Source: Neorhizobium galegae bv. orientalis str. HAMBI 540
GTDB lineage: Bacteria > Pseudomonadota > Alphaproteobacteria > Rhizobiales > Rhizobiaceae
Reading direction: 5' to 3'
NCBI RefSeq assembly: GCF_000731315.1
Contig: NZ_HG938353.1
Span: 4,344,001-4,408,000, forward strand
DNA length: 64,000 nt
Below, one piece after another: positions 36,537 through 44,166 of the stretch. The notes beneath the pieces are model-generated. The model worked only from the letters and a program-made list of their open reading frames with translations, had not been told where the DNA came from and made no database searches. Positions within the stretch are counted from its first letter, which is position 1, and each line of letters opens with the position of its first letter. Position numbers and translations under genes: made by a program.

Positions 36537-37192
36537 GTTTGAAGTCCAAACCTGCTATTGTCATCGCCATCGACGGTCCCGCCGCCGCCGGCAAGGGCAC
36601 GTTGTCGCGCCAGATCGCCGACGCCTACGGATTTCACCATCTGGATACGGGGCTGACCTATCGCGCTACCGCCAAGGCGCTGCTCGATGCAGGCCTGCCG
36701 CTCGACGACGAGAAGGTCGCCGGGAAGATGGCCCGTGAGGTTGAACTGGCCGGCCTCGATCGCGATATATTGTCCACCCACGCGATAGGCGAGGCGGCCT
36801 CGAAGATCGCGGTCATGCCGTCCGTCCGCCGGGCTCTGGTGGAGGCACAGCGTGCCTTCTCCCTGAGGCAGCCGGGAACGGTGCTCGACGGCCGGGATAT
36901 CGGCACGGTCGTCTGCCCCGATGCCCCGGTGAAGCTCTATGTCACCGCATCTGCGGATGTGCGGGCAAGGCGCCGTTACGACGAGATCGTCGGCAAGGGC
37001 GGCGAGGCGGATTACGACGGCATCTTCTCTGACGTAAAGAAGCGCGACGAGCGCGACATCGGCCGGGCCGACAGCCCCCTGAAGCCCGCCGACGATGCGC
37101 ACTTGCTTGATACCTCGGAAATGAGTATAGAGGCCGCGTTTCGGGCAGCGAAGACCATCATCGACGCCGCCCTGAAAAGACAATCGAAATAG
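36533..37192 (+). CDS. cmk: Cytidylate kinase
   Basis: Nucleoside monophosphate kinase that phosphorylates CMP and dCMP with ATP, 219 residues. The P-loop is [10 protein letters not shown] near residues 13-22. The CMP-binding region includes [17 protein letters not shown], and [23 protein letters not shown] is the family-specific block. The C-terminal arginine-rich segment [18 protein letters not shown] fits the LID and NMP-binding residues. It is translationally coupled to the PaiB-like gene and lies 140 bases ahead of rpsA, the classical cmk-rpsA order. Confidence 0.96.
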   Translation: MSLKSKPAIVIAIDGPAAAGKGTLSRQIADAYGFHHLDTGLTYRATAKALLDAGLPLDDEKVAGKMAREVELAGLDRDILSTHAIGEAASKIAVMPSVRRALVEAQRAFSLRQPGTVLDGRDIGTVVCPDAPVKLYVTASADVRARRRYDEIVGKGGEADYDGIFSDVKKRDERDIGRADSPLKPADDAHLLDTSEMSIEAAFRAAKTIIDAALKRQSK

Positions 37193-37332
37193 AATAGCCC
37201 GAAGTTCGGTCCCCGCGCCGGATTGCCTCCCCCGGATAACGCCGATGAGGGAGGCGGACCTGAACTTTTGGGCATGTGCAACACGAACCACCGGCGCTGT
37301 ATGGGCCCGTATAGGGTACCTCAGGAGATTTC

Positions 37333-39039
37333 ATGGCAGTATCTAACCCCACGCGGGAGGACTTCGCAGCCCTCCTCGAAGAATCCTTCGCTACCAACGA
37401 TCTGGCCGAAGGCTATGTCACAAAGGGCATAGTCACCGGGATCGAAAAGGACATGGCCGTCGTTGACGTCGGCCTCAAGGTCGAAGGTCGCATCGCGCTC
37501 AAGGAATTCGGTGCCAAGGGCAAGGACGGTTCGCTGAAGGTCGGCGACGAAGTCGAAGTTTACGTCGAGCGCATCGAAAACGCGCTGGGCGAAGCAGTTC
37601 TGTCGCGCGAGAAGGCTCGCCGCGAAGAAAGCTGGGTCAAGCTCGAACTCAAGTTCGAAGCTGGCGAGCGCGTCGAAGGCGTCATCTTCAACCAGGTCAA
37701 GGGTGGCTTCACCGTCGATCTCGACGGCGCCGTTGCCTTCCTGCCGCGCAGCCAGGTCGACATCCGTCCGATCCGCGACGTCACCCCGCTCATGCACAAC
37801 CCGCAGCCCTTCGAAATCCTCAAGATGGACAAGCGTCGCGGCAACATCGTTGTTTCGCGCCGTACGGTTCTCGAAGAGTCCCGCGCCGAGCAGCGTTCTG
37901 AAATCGTTCAGAACCTCGAAGAAGGCCAGGTTGTTGACGGCGTCGTCAAGAACATCACCGATTACGGTGCGTTCGTTGACCTCGGCGGCATCGACGGCCT
38001 GCTGCACGTCACCGACATGGCATGGCGCCGTGTGAACCATCCGTCGGAAATTCTGTCCATCGGCCAGCAGGTCAAGGTACAGATCATCCGCATCAACCAG
38101 GAAACCCACCGCATCTCGCTCGGCATGAAGCAGCTCGAGTCGGATCCGTGGGATGGCATTGCCGCCAAGTATCCGGTCGGCAAGAAGATTTCCGGTACCG
38201 TCACGAACATCACCGACTACGGTGCATTCGTCGAGCTGGAGCCGGGCATCGAAGGCCTCATCCACATTTCCGAAATGTCCTGGACCAAGAAGAACGTCCA
38301 TCCCGGCAAGATCCTGTCCACGACTCAGGATGTCGACGTGGTCGTTCTCGAAGTCGATCCGTCCAAGCGCCGTATCTCGCTTGGCCTGAAGCAGACGCTC
38401 GAAAATCCGTGGCAGGCATTTGCCTTCAGCCATCCGGCCGGCACTGAAGTCGAAGGCGAAGTCAAGAACAAGACCGAATTCGGCCTGTTCATCGGCCTCG
38501 AAGGCGACGTTGACGGCATGGTCCACCTCTCCGACCTCGACTGGAACCGTCCGGGCGAACAGGTCATCGAGGAGTTCAACAAGGGCGACGTCGTCAAGGC
38601 TGTCGTTCTCGATGTGGACGTCGACAAGGAGCGCATCTCGCTCGGCATCAAGCAGCTCGGCAAAGACTCGGTCGGCGAAGCCGCCGCTTCCGGCGACCTG
38701 CGCAAGAATGCCGTCGTTTCGTGCGAAGTCATCGCCGTCAACGACGGTGGTGTAGAGGTTCGTCTCGTCAACCACGAAGACATCACCTCGTTCATCCGCC
38801 GCAACGACCTGGCACGCGATCGCGACGATCAGCGTCCGGAGCGTTTCTCGGTCGGCCAGGTCTTCGATGCCCGCATCGTCAACTTCTCCAAGAAGGACCG
38901 CAAGGTCATGCTGTCGATCAAGGCTCTCGAGATCGCAGAAGAGAAGGAAGCAGTTGCTCAGTTCGGTTCGTCCGACTCTGGCGCTTCGCTCGGCGACATC
39001 CTCGGCGCAGCTCTGAAGAACCGCGGCAACAACGAGTAA
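37333..39039 (+). CDS. rpsA: 30S ribosomal protein S1
   Basis: Essential RNA-binding ribosomal protein that helps unfold mRNA at the ribosome, 568 residues. Six S1 (OB-fold) repeats can be followed, the later ones with the hallmark NITDYGAFVDLGGIDGLLHVTDM, NITDYGAFVELEPGIEGLIHISEM and NKTEFGLFIGLEGDVDGMVHLSDL. A GGAG ribosome-binding site lies just before the ATG. Codon choice is strongly biased, as expected for a highly expressed gene. A classical terminator follows 20 bases after the stop. Confidence 0.98.
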   Translation: MAVSNPTREDFAALLEESFATNDLAEGYVTKGIVTGIEKDMAVVDVGLKVEGRIALKEFGAKGKDGSLKVGDEVEVYVERIENALGEAVLSREKARREESWVKLELKFEAGERVEGVIFNQVKGGFTVDLDGAVAFLPRSQVDIRPIRDVTPLMHNPQPFEILKMDKRRGNIVVSRRTVLEESRAEQRSEIVQNLEEGQVVDGVVKNITDYGAFVDLGGIDGLLHVTDMAWRRVNHPSEILSIGQQVKVQIIRINQETHRISLGMKQLESDPWDGIAAKYPVGKKISGTVTNITDYGAFVELEPGIEGLIHISEMSWTKKNVHPGKILSTTQDVDVVVLEVDPSKRRISLGLKQTLENPWQAFAFSHPAGTEVEGEVKNKTEFGLFIGLEGDVDGMVHLSDLDWNRPGEQVIEEFNKGDVVKAVVLDVDVDKERISLGIKQLGKDSVGEAAASGDLRKNAVVSCEVIAVNDGGVEVRLVNHEDITSFIRRNDLARDRDDQRPERFSVGQVFDARIVNFSKKDRKVMLSIKALEIAEEKEAVAQFGSSDSGASLGDILGAALKNRGNNE

Positions 39040-39059
39040 TCGACGCCTTGTAGAAATTG

Positions 39060-39091
39060 AAAACCGCCGGACGCAAGTCCGGCGGTTTTTT
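39060..39091 (+). terminator. Rho-independent terminator of rpsA
   Basis: Perfect 13-base stem AAAACCGCCGGAC / GTCCGGCGGTTTT closed by a GCAA tetraloop and followed by further T. It also carries A-rich sequence on the other side, so it may serve the convergent gene ending at 39117. Confidence 0.95.
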
Positions 39092-39116
39092 CATGCGCGG
39101 GTTTTGGAAGTGAAGT

Positions 39117-40796
39117 TCAGGTCCAGCCGGCCATGCGCCAGTAGAGGTCGTTCGCCCGGTCCGCATCTTCGACGGCTTCCTTGGAAGCGTCATCGCCGTG
39201 ATCGTCCTGATCGTGTTCGTTGGCCTGGCCTTCGTCACTGAACGCCTGCTCGCCGGCCGAATGCTGCTGTTCGCCGTCCTCGTCGGTCGGCGAGATGGCT
39301 TTCGTCTTGCGCTCCTCGGGGTCCCGCTCGCGCTCTTCGGGGGGATAGGCGACATAGGGCAGGGCAACGCCTTCACGAAACATATGCGGCATGGCCATCG
39401 GCAGAGCGAGCTGTTCGGCAAGTACCGTCGTGCCCGCGGCCTGGCCGCCTGCGTTCGGGGCGGTTCCGGCAGCGCGGCCCGTTGACCCGGTGCTTGCCGG
39501 TTCGTCGGCCCGGGGCGCGGGCTTTGCCATCGCGGCACTCGCTGCCTCGCTTGCCTGCAGGGGCGACCTTCCAGCAGGCTCCCTGTCGGTCAGTTCCTGC
39601 AATGCCTGCTGCTCGGGCAATTGCCTTGCCGCAACCGGCAGGCTGTCGAGAAGTTCGCCGGTGGCGTCGGCAAGCACTTCCGCGAGCCATACGGTCGTGG
39701 CGCCGTTCGCCACCTTCTCCGCGTTGAGCGCCCGAGCGCCGTTTGGCTGTTCGAGGCCGCGCTGGGAAAGCCGGGCAAGTGCCGGACCATCGTAGAATAC
39801 GGGCTGAGCCATGCGCCGGTCGGCGTTTGCGCCGCTCGCGATCTGCCGTCCTTCCTCCGGACGCGCCGTGGATGAGCTGTCGTCCGGCGTTTCCTCGGTC
39901 CGCACGGCCGCAAACTCCGGCGTCTCGCTTTCGGCAAGTTCGGCCGCTTCCTGCAGGGATACCGGAGCGGGTGTCGCGTCCAGATCGGTCTCGGCGGCTG
40001 CTTGCGCCTGCGTTTCAACTTCATCGGTCGGGGCAGGTGAGGCGACCGCTGCTTCCGCGGAAAGCGCGGCCGGATCTTGAGCGGTGCCGGAAACTGTGGT
40101 CGCAACAAGCGGTGCATCCGCATCGTGCGCAGCCGCTCCCGCAGCGATCTCCTGTTGCGGGGCCTCGTTGATCGCGGGCTCCTCGCCGGGCTGCGCGGCT
40201 TGGGCTTCGGCCTCTGTCGGGGGCTCGGATACGGTTTGAGAAGCCTGGCCGGGCGGCGCCGCATTCGCCGGCTGCGATGGCGGGGCCGGCACCTGCTCGG
40301 CTCCGGCATTCTGGCGATAGGAGCTGACGACGGCCTTGGCGGCGAGATCGCGGTCGAGCAGCTGGGCGGTTTCCAGCTGCACGGCGACGCGGGCCGCTTC
40401 CGGACCTGCGGGATTGTTGAGGATTTCGGTGAGCAGCCGCAGCGTGATGCCCTTGACGAGCTGGTTGAGCGTGCGCTCGAGAGCCGCCTTCTCGGCCGGG
40501 TTCATCTGCTTGACGGCCTCGGAAAGGCGCTGGGCATAATCCGCCAATGCCTCGCCTTCGCGGCGCGGAACCTTGATCAGCCTGCCAATGGTTTCGGCGA
40601 AGATGGAAAACCCTTGAGCGAGCTGGAGCTGTGCCGAAAGCGAAAGAATATCCAGCCGCCCCGCCGACATCGGTGAGGACCCGATCAGCCCGCTGTTCGC
40701 CGCGGTATTGGCCACGTCGATCCGCTGACGCAGCATCGGTTGCTGCGAAGGCGTCTGGTAGTCAACGAATGAACTGGTACGGACCGGGGGCAGCAT
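39117..40796 (-). CDS. Uncharacterised Ala/Pro/Glu-rich, mostly disordered protein
   Basis: Not recognised. Protein of 559 residues from ATG 40796, which has GGAG at a good distance; an ATG four codons upstream lacks a ribosome-binding site. Residues ~40-165 look folded and helical (ILSLSAQLQLAQGFSIFAETIGRLIK; EGEALADYAQRLSEAVKQMNPAEKAALERTL). A long low-complexity stretch rich in Ala, Pro, Glu and Gln follows to about residue 470, and then a conserved-looking tail with PMAMPHMFREGVALPYVAYPP and a very acidic end. No signal peptide or membrane helix. A fold resembling regulators or FliK-like secreted proteins cannot be confirmed. A CtrA-like box lies upstream. Confidence 0.7.
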   Translation of the reverse strand: MLPPVRTSSFVDYQTPSQQPMLRQRIDVANTAANSGLIGSSPMSAGRLDILSLSAQLQLAQGFSIFAETIGRLIKVPRREGEALADYAQRLSEAVKQMNPAEKAALERTLNQLVKGITLRLLTEILNNPAGPEAARVAVQLETAQLLDRDLAAKAVVSSYRQNAGAEQVPAPPSQPANAAPPGQASQTVSEPPTEAEAQAAQPGEEPAINEAPQQEIAAGAAAHDADAPLVATTVSGTAQDPAALSAEAAVASPAPTDEVETQAQAAAETDLDATPAPVSLQEAAELAESETPEFAAVRTEETPDDSSSTARPEEGRQIASGANADRRMAQPVFYDGPALARLSQRGLEQPNGARALNAEKVANGATTVWLAEVLADATGELLDSLPVAARQLPEQQALQELTDREPAGRSPLQASEAASAAMAKPAPRADEPASTGSTGRAAGTAPNAGGQAAGTTVLAEQLALPMAMPHMFREGVALPYVAYPPEERERDPEERKTKAISPTDEDGEQQHSAGEQAFSDEGQANEHDQDDHGDDASKEAVEDADRANDLYWRMAGWT

Positions 40797-40936
40797 CGTC
40801 TGCTCCATCTCTGATTGAGACGACAGGACAACTCGGCTGAACGGTTCTTGTCTTTTCGCAACGAGCGGCGTTGCGACCGGAACGCCTCATGGCGTCGCCA
40901 GTGCCGATACACAGATGTGACTGTGGGGCAAAAAGG

Positions 40937-40951
40937 TTAACAATTCGCTAA
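40937..40951. promoter_or_regulatory. CtrA-like box upstream of the 559-residue protein gene
   Basis: TTAA-N7-CTAA (within GTTAACAATTCGCTAAC), seven of eight bases of the CtrA consensus TTAA-N7-TTAA. It lies about 140 bases before the start at 40796, in a non-coding stretch of roughly 235 bases (40797-41033) where nothing else was recognised. Confidence 0.4.
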
Positions 40952-41033
40952 CGGGCTCCGCCTTCCGCCGACAGGTCGACGAAAATGATCCAGAGCGGAG
41001 CAGGTGAGGGGAATATCGAGGATTATTGCGGGA

Positions 41034-42080
41034 TCACGCAGCCAACTTCTTCTTCAGCAATTCATAGATGCCGATTTCATCCACACGCACCGGCACGATG
41101 TCGGCTTGGGACTTTTCGGCGTTGTCGGCAGCAAGCTCCTCGATTGCATTCGCCGCCATTTCATTGGTCGGCGCCTCGTTCTCCGCCAGGACGTCGTCGG
41201 TGACGGAACTGTCCTTGGCGGATTGATCGTCGGAGACAAGGCTGTCGGCCGCGTCGTCCGTATTGGTATTGGCGACCTGTTCGGCCGCCGCGGCAAAGAG
41301 TGCCAGCAGCGCGGTATCGTCGACTGCGGGCTTGTCGCTCGCGCCATCGGCAGTCGGCGCGGCTGTCGCCTTGTCATTCGTCTTCTCGATGACGTCCTGA
41401 ACCTTCTGGACGTCTTCGAGCTTCTTGCCGGCTTCCGCCGCCTTGATGTCGTCCTGACGCTCCGCGCGGGTCTCGGCATCTTCGACGCGGGTCGGATCGT
41501 AACCCTGCGGACCGAGTTTCAGCTCTTCGAGGGTCTTTGGGTCGGCGACGTCCTCCAGCCGCTGCACGACGCGTTGAACCTCGGTGTCGAGCTTGCCGCC
41601 ATTGGCCTTGCGGTTGAGGCCGTCCATCAGGCGCTGATTGTCGTCGCCATAGGGGTTCTTGATCGCCGCAAGCAACGTATCGATCGAGATATCCATGTCC
41701 TTGAGGCCGAGATCTTCCTCAAGCTTGGCTGAGCCTGCCGATCCGAGATCCTTCAGGGCTTCTTCCAGCGCCCTGCCGAGCTGGTAGGAGGAGCGCGCCT
41801 CCTCGGTATCGATGCCGAGCTTGGAAGCGAGGCGATCGACGAGCTCGATCTTCAACTGGTTGGGGTCGGTATTGTTGACGCCGAAAAGGGCGGTGGTGAT
41901 CTTGTCGCGCGCGCGCTTCGCGTCTTCGCCGGCGCTGATACGGGCCTCGACAACCGGGTCGCTCTTCTTGCCGGTCCGCTGCTCTTCGTCCTTCTTGCGC
42001 TGCTCCTCGATGCTGTCGAGCATCGACTGCATCATGTTGGTCGCGGCAAGCCCGTAAGTCTGCTGAGTAGGAAGCAACAT
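41034..42080 (-). CDS. Uncharacterised helical, acidic protein
   Basis: Not recognised. Protein of 348 residues, hydrophilic and mostly helical by composition, with N-terminal charged segment (EEQRKKDEEQRTGKKSDP), a middle region with ITTALFGVNNTDPNQLKIELVDRLASKLGID and SIDTLLAAIKNPYGDDNQRL, then a low-complexity Ala/Asp/Thr-rich part from about residue 235, and a short C-terminal helix ending YELLKKKLAA. No signal peptide, membrane segment or cysteine motif was noticed. It lies beside another uncharacterised protein of similar style, and both genes are preceded by a CtrA-like box. Confidence 0.7.
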   Translation of the reverse strand: MLLPTQQTYGLAATNMMQSMLDSIEEQRKKDEEQRTGKKSDPVVEARISAGEDAKRARDKITTALFGVNNTDPNQLKIELVDRLASKLGIDTEEARSSYQLGRALEEALKDLGSAGSAKLEEDLGLKDMDISIDTLLAAIKNPYGDDNQRLMDGLNRKANGGKLDTEVQRVVQRLEDVADPKTLEELKLGPQGYDPTRVEDAETRAERQDDIKAAEAGKKLEDVQKVQDVIEKTNDKATAAPTADGASDKPAVDDTALLALFAAAAEQVANTNTDDAADSLVSDDQSAKDSSVTDDVLAENEAPTNEMAANAIEELAADNAEKSQADIVPVRVDEIGIYELLKKKLAA

Positions 42081-42137
42081 GGCCCGAAATCCGGTCTCGT
42101 CGAAAGGTACACCGCAGGCAAAACTAGATTTGAAGGG

Positions 42138-42152
42138 TTAACGAGACGTTAC
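42138..42152. promoter_or_regulatory. CtrA-like box upstream of the 348-residue protein gene
   Basis: TTAA-N7-TTAC (within GTTAACGAGACGTTACC), seven of eight bases of the CtrA consensus, 58 bases upstream of the start at 42080. The same GTTAAC half occurs in the box at 40937. Confidence 0.4.
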
Positions 42153-42182
42153 CGGGTGGCTAGAACTTATGTCACCCCTTAT

Positions 42183-43043
42183 CTATTGGGGCGGCCGCGG
42201 CTTCACCACCAGCGTCACCAGCGCAAAGCTCACATAGAGAAGCAGATACCAGGACCCGAGCTTGCCGAACGATACGACGTGCCAGGTCTTCTGTGTCGGA
42301 TAGATCCAGGTGCCCGTCAGTGTTCCGATATTCTCCGCAAGCCAGAGGAAGGCCGAGGAAAGAAACGCGGCAAGCACCAGCGGCATCCGCAAAGTTGTCC
42401 TGTCGGTGGTGAAATGGATGTTCACCCGCCGGAACACGATCACGGTCGCCGCAAACAGAAGATAGCGGATGTCCGGCAGAAAATGATGGCTGAAGAAATT
42501 GGCGTAAATGGCGATTGCCAGAAAGCCGGTCTGCCACATTGGCGGATAATGGCTGAAGCACATGTCGAAGATGCGGATCGTGCGGGCCATGAAGGAGCCG
42601 ACCGCGGCATACATGAAGCCGGAAAACAACGGCACGCCGCCGATCTGGATGATCGATGTTTCCGGATACGCCCATGACCCCATATGCACCTTGAATATCT
42701 CCATCACAGTTCCCGTGACGTGATAGACGAGGATGACCCGGGCTTCGTCCCAGCTTTCCATCTTGAAGCGCAGGAACAAGATCTGGATTGTCAGGGCGGC
42801 GAGGAACAGGAAATCGTAGCGATGGACCGGCCAGCCCGGTTGCCAGATGACTTTAGTGATGAGCAGCAGCGCCAGCATGATTGCTGCGAACAGGCAGGCC
42901 CAGGCCTGTTTCAACCCGAACAGGATGAATTCTGACAGCCACCATGGAAGCGGCGCGAGCGCGCCGCGAATGAGAAGTCGCAACGGCTCGAGATAAGGCC
43001 CGGTCTCGTGGGCCGCCGGACGTTCGCGATAGCCTTGATCCAT
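42183..43043 (-). CDS. DUF817 family integral membrane protein
   Basis: Membrane protein of 286 residues with about eight hydrophobic helices, matching the DUF817 family of unknown function. Recognisable parts are FGLKQAWACLFAAIMLALLLITK, YHVTGTVMEIFKVHMGSWAYPE, GGVPLFSGFMYAAVGSFMARTIRIFD and the C-terminal WIYPTQKTWHVVSFGKLGSWYLLL, which is the strongest family signature. It lies 15 bases downstream of the RNase D-like gene and is probably in the same transcript. No function can be proposed. Confidence 0.85.
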   Translation of the reverse strand: MDQGYRERPAAHETGPYLEPLRLLIRGALAPLPWWLSEFILFGLKQAWACLFAAIMLALLLITKVIWQPGWPVHRYDFLFLAALTIQILFLRFKMESWDEARVILVYHVTGTVMEIFKVHMGSWAYPETSIIQIGGVPLFSGFMYAAVGSFMARTIRIFDMCFSHYPPMWQTGFLAIAIYANFFSHHFLPDIRYLLFAATVIVFRRVNIHFTTDRTTLRMPLVLAAFLSSAFLWLAENIGTLTGTWIYPTQKTWHVVSFGKLGSWYLLLYVSFALVTLVVKPRPPQ

Positions 43044-43058
43044 CCGCCCGTCAGCCCA

Positions 43059-43682
43059 TCAGCTATGGGCGAAGATATCGGCCTCTTCCCAGCCCAGCAG
43101 GTCCAGCTTCGCCCGCGTCGGCAGGAATTCGAAACAGGCCTGGGCCAGTTCGGCGCGCTTGTCGCGCACCAGGCGGTAGGTCAACTTGTCGCGCAGCGCA
43201 TGCAGGTGGAGCACGTCGGAGGCCGCATATTCGAGTTGCGCCGGCGAAAGCACCTCGGCTGCCCAGTCGGATTGCTGCTGCGCCTTGGAAACGTCGACGT
43301 CGAGCATTTCCTTGAGATTGTCCTTGAGCCCGTGCCGGTCGGTATAGGTGCGGGTCAGCCGCGAGGCGATCTTGGTGCAGAACACCGGCGTCGTGGTCAC
43401 GCCGAACGTATGGAAGAGCACGGCGATGTCGAAGCGGCCGTAATGGAAGATCTTCTGGCGCGACGGATCGGCGAGCATGGCGACGAGATTGGGAGCCTCG
43501 CGCTGCCCGGCCGCGATGCGGATCACGTCTGCCGAACCGTCGCCCGGCGAAAGCTGTACGACGCAAAGCCGGTCACGACGCGGCACGAGGCCGAGCGTTT
43601 CCGTATCGATGGCGATCGCCCCGGTATATCGGGCTGCAGCGACTGCCGGAATATCGCCTTCATGATACCTGATCTCTGCCAT
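43059..43682 (-). CDS. RNase D-like 3'-5' exonuclease
   Basis: DEDDy exonuclease of 207 residues. Exo I is AIDTETLGL, Exo II is IFHYGRFDIAVLF, and Exo III is QLEYAASDVLHLHAL with the Tyr four residues before the Asp, giving all four acidic residues. It lacks the HRDC domains of full-length RNase D (about 375 residues), so it is the short exonuclease form common in alphaproteobacteria. It likely trims the 3' ends of tRNA or other small RNAs. The start is followed upstream by a 484-base region without protein genes. Confidence 0.9.
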   Translation of the reverse strand: MAEIRYHEGDIPAVAAARYTGAIAIDTETLGLVPRRDRLCVVQLSPGDGSADVIRIAAGQREAPNLVAMLADPSRQKIFHYGRFDIAVLFHTFGVTTTPVFCTKIASRLTRTYTDRHGLKDNLKEMLDVDVSKAQQQSDWAAEVLSPAQLEYAASDVLHLHALRDKLTYRLVRDKRAELAQACFEFLPTRAKLDLLGWEEADIFAHS

Positions 43683-43863
43683 GTCCGTCTCCGTCTGCCT
43701 GTCTGCAAAGATTCGCTATAAACCACGTTTTTCGCCAGGGATATGGGTGATCTTGGGAAGGCCGCACCGCCGGCGGTCAAATGGGTTTCATTGAGCGACC
43801 GAATTCTGCGCGGGCATTTGCTCAGCCTTGCGCCTAATGCATTGCTGCATTGCAACCAAGTGG

Positions 43864-43892
43864 CTTGGCCTGCTTAAACGATTAGCCTATAT
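43864..43892 (+). promoter_or_regulatory. Promoter of the CCTCCTCCC small RNA
   Basis: CTTGGC (43864-43869) and CTATAT (43887-43892) are 17 bases apart, matching an alphaproteobacterial housekeeping promoter with a CTTG-type -35. Transcription would start near 43899-43900, exactly ahead of the first hairpin. Confidence 0.65.
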
Positions 43893-43899
43893 GTTTGGT

Positions 43900-44018
43900 C
43901 ATCGGGCGACGCACTCCTCCTCCCAGTGTTGCCTGATACGGATCGACAACATCCTCCTCCTCCCAGTTGTCGATCAAGTTTAAAGCCTGGCGCACCCTCC
44001 TCCCGCGCCAGGCTTTTT
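43900..44018 (+). ncRNA. Alpha-r14/NfeR1-like (cuckoo-type) small RNA with three anti-Shine-Dalgarno loops
   Basis: Three consecutive hairpins, each presenting CCTCCTCCC in its loop. Hairpin 1 has loop motif 43916-43924. Hairpin 2 has a perfect 10-base stem GATCGACAAC (43941-43950) / GTTGTCGATC (43966-43975). Hairpin 3 has stem AAAGCCTGGCGC (43982-43993) / GCGCCAGGCTTT (44005-44016), loop motif 43996-44004, and a T run, making it the terminator. The length is about 119 bases. Rhizobial alpha-r14 RNAs such as NfeR1 have this plan and pair with ribosome-binding sites. The rest of the 43683-44166 gap holds only the promoter and Pho box. Confidence 0.88.
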
Positions 44019-44094
44019 CCATTTCTGGAGCAGGATTTCCTTCAAAACATTGCTTTTTGCCTTACGACAGCCGGGGTGCCGCGATCTGTGATTG

Positions 44095-44112
44095 GCGTCA
44101 CGTGGGTGTCAC
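44095..44112 (+). promoter_or_regulatory. Pho box upstream of alkaline phosphatase
   Basis: Two seven-base repeats, GCGTCAC (44095-44101) and GTGTCAC (44106-44112), separated by four bases, as in the PhoB box (CTGTCAT-N4-CTGTCAT type). A -10-like GATATA starts nine bases after the second repeat. It precedes the phosphatase start at 44167 by 54 bases. Confidence 0.7.
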
Positions 44113-44166
44113 GCACCGCCGATATACGAAACCTCGCCTTCCCCTTGAACTTTTCGTGAGGTTACT

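Noticed and set aside
43926..44159. 77-codon open frame overlapping the small RNA
   Set aside because: It runs through the three hairpins and terminator and has a GTG start without a ribosome-binding site; the RNA structure explains the conserved pattern better.
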